The translations under genes and the position numbers were made by a program. A model generated the notes under the pieces. The model was given only the letters and a program-made list of their open reading frames with translations. It did not search any database and had not been told where the DNA came from. Shown here one piece after another: positions 41,201-52,600 of a DNA stretch of 64,000 nt. Origin of the DNA: Phymorhynchus buccinoides (taxonomy: Eukaryota > Mollusca > Gastropoda > Neogastropoda > Raphitomidae); NCBI GenBank assembly GCA_017654935.2, contig CM065699.1, positions 12,031,966-12,095,965 on the forward strand, in the 5' to 3' direction. Position 1 is the stretch's first letter. Each line of letters opens with the position of its first letter.

Positions 41201-43621
41201 TGTTCTGTGTGGCATGTTCTGTTGATGTTCTGTGTGGCATGTTCTGTTGATGTTCTGTGTGGCATGTTCTGTTGATGCTTTTTGTTGTTGTTGACATCCT
41301 TACTTAAGGGAGAAAGGTGGCAGAGTGGTTAAGACGTTCACCTGCCAAATGTAATGCATGACTGCAGCGTGAGTGACCCGGGTTCGAATCCTGGCCTCGC
41401 CCTTTCTTTCTAGTTTGACAGGAAATTGAACTGAGCATCGAGTCCTTCGGATGGGGACTTAAAGCTAGTCTGACCCGTGTGCTTTATGCACGTAAAAATC
41501 CCACAGCAGTTGAAAGTCGGTAAGAGCAGGGAGAAATCCCGCTGCCTGGTATGGCCAAATTGATAGCTAGGTTTTCCTCACCCTGTGGCCCCCCCCAAAA
41601 AAAAAATAAAAAAAAAAAAAAAAATTGGGTAGGCGCTGCATTTGCGGCGACGTTGTCTCCAAGGGAGAGCAGCCCGAATTTCACAGAGATAAGTCTCTTG
41701 TGACTAGAATATACCAAAATACCACCCAAAAATAAAAATAATCCTCTTTGCTCAAGGTGGAGCATAAGGCGCCAACAAAGGTCCTCCAGTCATGACGGTC
41801 TTGAGCAAGCCAGCCAAGCTCATTCCAGGTCTTTCCTGCTGTCCTCATCTCCTCCTGTTGTTGACGTACCCTGGCTAAAAGACTCCAGGGATCATCCAAA
41901 TGGCCGAAGCACTTGAACACTATGGTACAAATGCATCAGCTAGGGATGAGAACATTACGTGTGTGACTGTTTTTGATTACCCCACCATGTGGGCAGCCAC
42001 ACTCCATCTTAGGGGATTTGGGAGACTGATGATGTTATGCTAGGAGCTTGTCATGGCTAAAGATAATAGCTATGCATAGCATTAAACAACATTTTGATGT
42101 AGACTTGGTGTTCTAGCCTATGTCAATTGGTCTAATATAGCCTTAAGCCAAGGCAATTATGCTTTTTTAAACTGGACATCATTTGTTGCTATTTTTTATT
42201 GTGTTTTTTTATAAAGTTTTATTTTAAACCATGGTTTCTAAACTCCTGTTTGTTGTACTGACATTTCTTTTTCTGACAGTAGTGTATTGTTAAACTTATA
42301 AGACATTACTTTTTTCCCCATAGTATGACATATTGTGTATGTGTTTGAGAAAGAGAGTCATGTTGGTGTTGACTGAAATGAGTGTGTTCTGCAAAGTGCT
42401 TCTGTGTGCAGGTTCTACAGAATCAGTCGGCTCACCAACAGGCCCTGCTCAGTCAGCTCACTGAAATGAGTGTTCAGCAAAGTGCTTCTGTGTGCAGGTT
42501 CTACAGAATCAGTTGGCTCACCAACAGGCCCTGCTCAGTCAGCTCACTGAAATGAGTGTTCAGCAAAGTGCTTCTGTGTGCAGGTTCTACAGAATCAGTC
42601 GGCTCACCAACAGGCCCTGCTCAGTCAGCTCACTGAAATGAGTGTTCAGCAAAGTGCTTCTGTGTGCAGGTTCTACAGAATCAGTCGGCTCACCAACAGG
42701 CCCTGCTCAGTCAGCTCACTGAAATGAGTGTTCAGCAAAGTGCTTCTGTGTGCAGGTTCTACAGAATCAGTCGGCTCACCAACAGGCCCTGCTCAGTCAG
42801 CTCACTGAAATGAGTGTTCAGCAAAGTGCTTCTGTGTGCAGGTTCTACAGAATCAGTCGGCTCACCAACAGGCCCTGCTCAGTCAGCTCACTGAAATGAG
42901 TGTTCAGCAAAGTGCTTCTGTGTGCAGGTTCTACAGAATCAGTCGGCTCACCAACAGGCCCTGCTCAGTCAGCTCAAAGGGCGACTATCCGAAAATGAGT
43001 GAGGAGTTGTTTTTTATTGTTGTTTTTTGTCAGTTGAGATCTCTGAGGAACAATAACTCTTCTCTTCTTGCAGGTTTGTATCTTCTTCTTCTTCGTTCGC
43101 TCAGACAGTTTCCTGTCATATGAGCGTAGATGCGTCATGCTACCGTTATGCGCCTAACTAAGAAATAGTTAGGCCCAGCATGTCCGACTTCGGTTGAAGA
43201 AATCTTTGTAAGAATTTATAGAAAAAAAGGCAGGAGAATGGACCAGAAAGATAGCAGATGACAGTAAGCAAAGGGAAAAGGCAGAGTCAAAGAGAATGAT
43301 GGATTAGAGGAAGTTACAAGCACAGAACTTCCAGAAGGTGGGGGAACTTTTTGTACAAAAGACACCCCCTAGTATCCCCACCAGGGGGGGGGGGGGGGGG
43401 GGGATTACTTCTGGATTCTATTCTCACACACACCCTCATCTCCCCCCTCCCCCCCCCCCCCCCCCCCCCCCCCCCATATTAGTTTCACTGTGTGTTGACT
43501 GCAATGTCTACGTCAGCTTTGTTGCGAGAGAGAGAGAGAGAGAGTGTTGATGCTTTATTCAACTGATTGTATTTTGTATTGTGTTTTTGGGTGGGGCGAG
43601 TGGTGGTGATGGTAACGGTGT

Positions 43622-43652
<31 letters not shown>

Positions 43653-46600
43653 CGTGCGTACGTGCGTGTATGTGTGGGTGGGGTGTGTATGTGTATGCCT
43701 ATTTGCATGTGCGTGAGCGATTATTTGGTTTTGTTGTTGAATTTCTTGCTTTTAATTTTTGTTGTTGTTAAGCGCATAGAGCTCCACATTTGGTGGAGGA
43801 ATGCGCTATATAAATGATTCACTATTATTATTATTATTATTAACACTAACAAAGCTACGTTTCCAAGTAAGTTTTCTGCCTGAGTGTGGGTTTATTGTTC
43901 TTCTTATCACCAACAATGTGGGTAAGTCACTCGTGTGTTATGCTTTGTCTGTTGACTCATATTCTGCACTGTCAGATTGCCTCCCTTTTCAGCTGTTCTG
44001 TTGGCCACTGCAAAGAACACCTTTTTGCAAGAGTGAATGCCCTTGGTGGGTGGGTGAAGATGGTTGAGTACTGACCAAACAAAGGAATAACTCTCACCAA
44101 TAACCGTATTTGAGACCACTTAAAGGCTGCCTTTTGCAAGAGTGAATGCCCTTTTGTATACTGATCAACAAGGGTATAACTTGCCAATAACCCTATTTGA
44201 GGCCACTTAATGGCTGCCTTTTGCAAGAGTGAATGCCCTTTTGTATACTGATCAACAAGGGTATAACTCTTGCCAATAACCCTATTTGAGGCCACTTAAT
44301 GGCTGCCTTTTGCAAGAGTGAATGCCCTTTTTGATACTGATCAACAAGGGCTTAACTCTTGCCGTCAAGGGCGTTAATAACCCTAGTTGCAGTGGCCAAT
44401 ACTAGCAGGTTTGTACCAGTTAGATAAGAGCATTTTAGAATAAAGCAAAATGATGTACGCTCTAGCATGTCATCGTGTTGAACAGTTGTGGTAGGGGGGT
44501 ACACTTCTTTTGGATGAGACGATGAACCGAGGTCCCGTGAACAGAACAGAACAGAACAGCTGTGTATTGCCTTAGAAGTAAAAAAACAACAGACTTATTT
44601 GGCACAAAACAATAACAATTTAAACTAACACGATTGCTTCTTATATTTTCAATCTAAACACACACACACAGACACACAGACAGACAGACAGATGCAGACA
44701 CACACACAATGGTAGCAACACTGCTCTGTTGTTTTGATTGCTTAGTGCCCATGCACTTAGCACACATTAAACCACACATGTGACCCTTGCCTACTGTGCC
44801 CAGACTGGAGCAAGACCAGGAGAAGAAGAGCAGTGTGGCCACCATTGAAGATCTGCACTACAGACTGAAGTCCAACGTGGACAACATCCAGCAGCTCAAC
44901 TCTGAGGTGAGACCCTGCGCAGGGAAGATCTTCACTTTAAATTAACTCACTTGGGACGAATGAGCCGAATTCGGCTCACGGCTCGCACAACCGTTTAGGA
45001 TGAATGGCCCGGATCCGGCTCATAAGAGTTTTCAAGAGGTTTTTATTTCTGGCGTGTAACCAGCTTTCCAGTGCGATGTCATAACCTACTTTCAATTTGC
45101 TTTGACCTTGCCTCTCTTGAAATCAACCAATCATTGCATAGTTTACATTCAGCTTTGGTTGTAGAGGGGGGTCAAAGATTGGAATGTGAAATTTTAGTTA
45201 TTTCTATGTGTTAGCTGTTTTCGTCAATAGGAGACAAACGACGAAGGTATGGAATCTAATATTTTACGTTCGTTTAGTGCATGGTGTTGCTAATCTTTTC
45301 TGAAAATATTGATGCCTAACTCTTCATAACTTGTTTTTGGTGATTGTTTTACGAACCTAGCCAAATGCCCAGTCCCCACAGAACAAGGGGAAATAATTCA
45401 GCCAGTCCTGAGTGAGTTAACTCTTCTAGCACCATGTATTTGTTTACGTTCTTGTTTGTCCGTTTGCATCTCAACCGACAAGAGGGAAGTAACTATTTTT
45501 CCAGGTGTGTATGCATTGCTTTAACGGCAGAAACAGTGACAAAAACTCTTTTTTTTTAAACACATGGCAGGATGCTTGGCAGTGAATGTCTTTGCATTTG
45601 GTGAGAGTGTAGAGTGATGTATTGGGTTCGCCCATGATGTTAGAAGTATGCTTAGCACACGTTAAACCCAATGGCAAAGAAAAGGTTTGGTCAAAATTTA
45701 CACACACCCCTCCCTCTCACAACCTTCCTTCCTCATCAGTCACACAAAAATCGCATGCAAATATTAAAAAAAAGGGGTGGCACGCCTCTGGCTGTAACGT
45801 GCTCTCCAGGTGGGAGCAACCCGAATTTCACCGAGACGCCTCTGTGACCATAAAGTACCAAAATACCAAATGTATTTTAAATTGGTGACAACATTCAAGA
45901 GTTCAACCAAAATGAGTTTGTGAACATTAAAAATCCACATAATAAATTACAGTCCAATATTGACAATATCCAACAGCTCAACTCAAGTGAGCCTCTGTAC
46001 ATTGCCAAATTTCCTGGAGCCTTGTGCTCAGTTGTTGTTGTTTTTTAAATTGCAGTTCTCTGTGAACTCTGGCTCTGAGTCATGTGAAGAAGGCGTGGAA
46101 GTAGCATTCACTGGAATTCTGAAGGAGGGCAATTTTTGCCATTAGCTTTGGAAAAGTCAGGCGTCTCTGTTACACAGTCATTGATCTCAGTAGTTTTCAG
46201 TAACGATTTGACACAGAATGATTTGCCTCCTGTCCCAGCACCCTCCAGTCTATCCATCAAACTAACATAGACTTGGGGATCCACAGGCTGGGTCAGTGTA
46301 GATTAAATCTCTCTCTCTCTTTTTCTCTGACTTCAAACCTCTACCGTTTCCCCTGTGGGGATACCGGGGGGGGAGGGGGGGGGTGTCTTCCATACAAATG
46401 GTTCCCCCACCTTCTGGAAGTTCTGTGCTTCCTGTAATCTGTCTCTCTTTGACTGCCTTTTTCCTTGCTTTGTGTCATCTACTATCTTTCTGACTTTTTG
46501 GCCCATTCTTCTGCCTTTTTTCCAAAAACATCTTCCATATAGTTTTCTCCTTTGAGCTCCGAATTCGGAATGTGTCGGCTGAATGCAGCGAAGACACCAG

Positions 46601-49600
46601 TGAAAACTGGAAAGCGGACACATACGTACCCATTGTGGCCTTATGGCCCTGGAACGCAGAAGAAGAAGAAGAAACCTTGACCGAATTAGTACCATAAAAA
46701 TCAAACTGTTGATTGTGGGTACTTAACCGGAAGATGTGGAAGGGGTTTTGTGAAGGATGGGTCTCAGCTGTTGATGGGACTATAACAGACTAAGTAACGA
46801 TGGGTCTCAATTTTTAGTTTTTGAAAACTGCGGAGAGCCATAGATCGACCCGATCCTTTTATTGTCTGTGGGTGACAGCTGAGCAGCGTGCAACAGGACA
46901 ACAGTCGGCTGCGCAGCGAGCTGCAGCGCGAGGTGTCCCTGCGGCAGAACCTGGAGCTGCAACTGAAGACCCGGGACCAGACCCTGGCCGGCCTCAGGAC
47001 TCAGGTGGAGGCCAGGAATAGGCATGACTCCAGCCCTGCCATGGCAGACCCTGAGAGGCTGGTGGGTCACATTCAATTTGTACAGCTTTTTTTGGTGTGA
47101 TTCTTTTGATGCATTGATTTGAGGCCAGGAATAGCAGTGTGATTCTTTTGATGCATTGATTTGAGGCCAGGAATAGCAGTGTGATTCTTTTGATGCATTG
47201 ATTTGAGACCAGGAATAGCAGTGTGATTCTTTTGATACGTTGATTTGAGGCCAGGAACGCCCGCCATGACTCCAGCCCCTTGTGAACATTTGTAGGAGTG
47301 GGGTGAGTGGTGGGTGGGTGTACAGATCGGTTATGTGACAGTAGTTGAACAACATCTGCAGGTGGTTTTTACTTCACAAATCACCTAGGTAAATCATTCC
47401 ACCAAAGCTACTTAGCGGCAGTACAGTGTCTCCACTGGTGGTTGCCTCTTGACAACATAGCATAGCTTTGTTCCCCTTGGACTGATGGTTTCTGGGTGTG
47501 CAAACTGACAAGCCAGGGCTATTCCTGTTAATAGGGACTTTGAATCGGGGCAGTGGGTGGATGCTTCTTGCCTCCATAAGGGAGCTGGACGACGACGCCC
47601 CCTCCACGAATCTCTCTGTGTGGTGATCTGGGTGGTGGTGGTGTGGGTGGGGGATCTTTAGTACAAATAGTTCCCCCACCTTCTGGAAGTTCTGTGCTTG
47701 TAGCTTCCTTGAATCTGTTGCTCAATTTTGACTGCCTTTTCCGTTTGCTCTCTGTCATCTACTATCTTTCTGACTTATTGGTCCAATCTCCTTACTTTTT
47801 TCAAGATACGGTTCCAAAGTTTTTCTCCAGCCGAAGACTAACATGCTGGCCTATTTCTTAGTTAGGCGCATAAGGGCAGCATAACACACTCACTCTCATA
47901 TGACAGGAAACTGTCTAAGCGATCAAAGAAGATTGAAGGAGTGGGGTAAAGCGGTGGGTGGTTGCACAGGTCAGTGACATGACAGTAATCGATCAACATT
48001 TGAAAGTGGTGGGTTTTTTTTACTTCACAAACCATATATGTTGTCGTACCCTGGCTGAATGATCCCAGGGATCATCCCAACAGCGGAAGCACTTGAACAT
48101 TATAGTACAAATGTACCAGCTAGGGATGAGAACATTACATGTGTGACCGTTTTTGATTACTCCGCCACATGGGCAGCCACACTCCGACTTGGGAGGAAAG
48201 CCATAAATGAAATCCGTGTCTTCCGTCAAAAATGACCGACAGTTGATCGTTGGTGCGCAGACGCGGGCAGCGCTGACCAAAGCTATGGAGGACACTGGAG
48301 TGACGGACCCTCAAAACCTGGACAAGTCCTACTGGATACAGCGAGTGGGGGAGGTGAGGACCCTTTTTCAGACCTGTTACCCCCTACACAAGTTTTGAGT
48401 AGTCTGGATAGCTGAAATGAGTAGTTTTTGGTGCAAAATGTGTAGTTTTATTCATTAAACCATCAAACAATGTTCACTGAAAATTAGTAATTAGAGTATT
48501 ATTTTCAATTTTGAAGAGTAGTAGAGGTCCAAATTGAGAAGAATACTACTCAAAAAGAGAGTAAACAGGTCTGCTTTTTGTTACTGCTGTAAGTAGATTC
48601 AGATGAATGTGACCAGATTTACTGGTAGCATAGGAAAAATTGTAGTTGTTTATTTTAAATAATTTTTTTAATAAAATTGTAGTGTTAGAATTGCTGATCT
48701 TGTGGTTCTGTATGGCCAGATTTAACCCCTTCATTGCCAGAGGAAAACTGAGAAATTATCGATTTATTTATTACCAAATTTAAAAGAGACCAGGGTCGAG
48801 TTTCACAAGGGCTAACATTACGTAGCGTGAGCGCAAATCGACAAAAACGGTACTAAGAAACACCTCTTTCGCCGACGTTCGCCAAAAACGTTTTGTGGCT
48901 GTCATCTAGCTAGCGAGCCACATACTATTTGAAGGATCATGGGAAATATCACGTGACTAGCATGGAGTGAATACATTTCTTGTTTTTGATTGGTCCATTA
49001 ATAGTTTGTAAGTTTGAAAATAATAAAAACAGGACAATCAGACAAGAGTTAAACGCTTTCTAAAGTGTTTCTTAGGTCCCGTTTGGCGTAGCGTTATTCG
49101 CTCGGTGACCGTTATCTAGAGAAACTCGCCCCTGTTAGACTCGATTTGAGAAAGTGGTCTAGATATATCTTTCCTGACTTGTCTAAGCCAAAAAACAATT
49201 CCAGGGCTATGACATCAAAAGTTATGACATCATCATTGATGTCATACAGCCCGTGGTAGACATGGGGCAGGCAATGAAGGGGTTAATCTTTTCAGCAGCA
49301 AATGTTACAGCAAGACCCGGAAACTGAAGACTGGACACTGAATCATGTATTAATCCATTCTGGCCCTGAGGATACAGACGAAGAAGTAAAACAAATGATC
49401 AATAATCTTCTTCCTTTGTGTCATATCTGGTGGTTCGAGTAGCTAGTCATAATTACTGGTATCTACATCTGTTATGAATTACTCCAAAGATGAAAGTTTA
49501 ATGAACAGAGATATCTGACATGTGGCCTACATTTAATTACAATTCAAGAATTCAGAAATTATCAAAACATTGACAATAGTCATAATTCTGCTTCCTTAAA

Positions 49601-52600
49601 CTTCTTTATTTACAAACAAAAACATTTAAAAAAGCAACATTACCATGAATGTTAACCCCTTGACCGCCGGAGAAAAATTAACAAAAAACGAACATTTTAA
49701 ATGGTCAAATGTAGAAGAGAACTGTTCGATTCAAGCCGGCAAAATGTTTCTGGGGATATAACCATCCAGACTCTCTTTAACTCTTTCACCGCCAGCCATT
49801 TTTCAGCAAACAAAATTCCATTAAACTTACCTGGGTAGAGAAAAAAAATCTGTCTGTAATATTGGGGATTCCTCTGTGACATATTTAAAGTAAGGCCTAT
49901 CCTTAGCTCCCAAAATTAAGAGAATAGGGCCTTTGGATAACAGACCCTGATTTGATGCCTTTTAGTGACATGGGTGTTAAATTATTGTGGTGCAAAAATG
50001 CGACGTTGGCGGTGAAAGGGTTAAGAGCAAAGGCTATATCGCAGAGTTAGTCCCCTTCATCTGATGACATCATCAAGTGCGTAGGCGATACGTTATATGG
50101 CAGTCAAGGGGTTAAGAGGGTACAAATCAATACTGGGGGTTGTGTGTACTCATGGGTAAGAGTCTTGTCTGAAGGAATGTTTGAAATGTGCACAAACCAA
50201 ATGAATGTTGTCTGGTAAGCTCCGGTAATTCTGTTTCAACACAGGGATAGTAGCTGTTATGTGTGTATCCAAGAGTTTGTTTCTGTGCCAAAGTGGTGAT
50301 TTTATATGAATTCTACGCTTAGCAAATCATTTTGTTGTGTAGTTCTTTACTTTTGATATAATATGCATTTGATTCATGCACTCAAAAATAAATCAATGAA
50401 ACAAGAGAATAGTGATTTTCTTTGTTAAGAATGTGATACAATATCTTCTTGCTATTTTAAATTTACACAGATGCTCTGGAGAGATTCTTAAAAGTAGGTG
50501 GGTTATATCACCGTGCGCAAACCATAGAGATGTAAGTCAAAATTGGTCAACTTCGATGTGTTGGACTTACCAGTTGATCCAGATAAGCTGCATCATCTAA
50601 CAAAGCTGTAAAGCAACTAATTGCGAAGATAAAACACTGATGGTGATGCTAGATTAACAAAAAGTGACGTAATTTGACCTGAAATGACCAAAATATTGTT
50701 TTCCATTCCTCGAGTGAAATGTTGTCTTTCGACTTGCGTCTCTATGTTTTCCACACAGTGATATGTCGCCTTTCTTTATTATTTTCATGGGTGGATATTT
50801 ACCTGCTTTTTTAACAAATATTTTACTTCTTTAATTGGTTTGGGGACAAGTCGGCAAAAAGCCCAAAATGCTCAGTTTTAAAATGACAGTGGTTTGGGGA
50901 TAGCTAACCAACTGTATTTAATGCCAATGGTTGTTGGGTAAAATGCACTAATCGTTTCTGATGCTGTTGAACTTGATTGTGGACGCTTTCATGAAAATAC
51001 AATTATATGGATGTGATAGCCTTTCTTTGGTTGATTGTGTTGCTTATACATATAGTTTTTGTTTGGTTTATGCATTGTTTTGGTTTATGCCTTTATATTC
51101 AGTTTGCAACTTAAAAAGAGTAAAGTGAATGTTGTGGGGTTGTTTGTTTAGCTATTGGGTGAGCAATTTATAAACAGTAAAGTGAGTGTTGTGGGGTTGT
51201 TGTTTTAGCTATTGGGTGAGCAATTTATAAACAGTAAAGTGAGTGTTGTGGGGTTGTTGTTTTAGCTATTGGGTGAGCAATTTATAGAGTAAAGTGAATG
51301 TTGTGGGGTTGTTGTTTTAGCTATTGGGTGAGCAATTTATAGAGTAAAGTGAGTGTTGTGGGGTTGTTGTTTTAGCTATTGGGTGAGCAATTTATAAACA
51401 GTAAAGTGAATGTTGTGGGGTTGTTGTTTTAGCTATTGGGTGAGCAATTTATAAACAGTAAAGTGAGTGTTGTGGGGTTGTTGTTTTAGCTATTGGGTGA
51501 GCAATTTATAAACAGTAAAGTGAGTGTTGTGGGGTTGTTGTTTTAGCTATTGGGTGAGCAATTTATAAACAGTAAAGTGAATGTTGTGTTATTTAGCCAT
51601 TTGGTGATTGTGTTTTTGGAGAAAAAAAAGTTAATTGGATGAGAAAGCCTGATGGTACCATTGCAAAAGGAAAAACAAAGACTGATAGTACTTTGTGGCT
51701 TTCACCTGAAGAATATGTTCACATTCAGAATGGCCTGGTTGTTTGATGAACATCTTTTTATTCTGATGAACAGGAAATCTGACTGGAGTCAAAATTGCTA
51801 TATCCGTCTTCATTGTCCGTTATAGCAAATCTTAAACGGTGTGGGCTTTTTTTACGCATAATTACTAACATTGCTATTGCATAATCTTTCCACCATGTTT
51901 CTTTATTGCCATCTTTAAAAGCAAAGGTTGTATGTTGATAAATAGAATATTTAAGAGGTTGGGGGGGAAAAACATTGGAGGCAGGTCCTAAATAATATGA
52001 ATTTTTTTTTCATCATTGTGGTCATTCAGAATGTGTTGTTTCATGGAGTACAATATTTTCAAACAATTTTTTTTCAACATTTTATTATTACTATATCCCA
52101 GTTGTAAATATTAAAAGCTTACCGGTAAATAATATTGAGCAAAACAGAGTGTTTGTCTTTTTGCAAGTATATCTAGGGGTTGGTGTGTGTGTGTGTGTGT
52201 TACATTTTTAAGATGTTATAGTTATTTATAACCTAAATCATCTGCAGTTCTGACATTCTTGTTGAGGATGGAAAATGACTCAAACTGTTTTCCTGTTAAC
52301 ATTCTTTGCCAGTAGCAAGCGTTTTGGAGCACACTTCTTCTCTACCTTTATTGCCGTAATCGAGTCACGAGATGGATAGATGGAATGACCACATGGATGA
52401 TAAATAAGTAGATGAATGGATGGATGCTTTGTCGTCACTGGGATGGATAGATTTAGGCTCTGTGTGTGTGTCTGTCTCGTGCATTTAACATCTATCCACT
52501 TCACATGATATTAGACTTATGTCTTGTCCAGTCAAAACGATCTTTAATGAGGATGAAAGAATAAGCCTGAACAGTGTTGATGTTTTTTGACATCTATCCA

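Noticed and set aside
40323..41297. 324-codon minus-strand ORF
   Set aside because: Its main part is a 25-bp minisatellite that is stop-free in every minus frame; the rest is antisense to exon T and intron.
41317..41393. tRNA gene
   Set aside because: A and B boxes are present but no acceptor stem closes, and the sequence continues as a dispersed SINE body shared with other loci.
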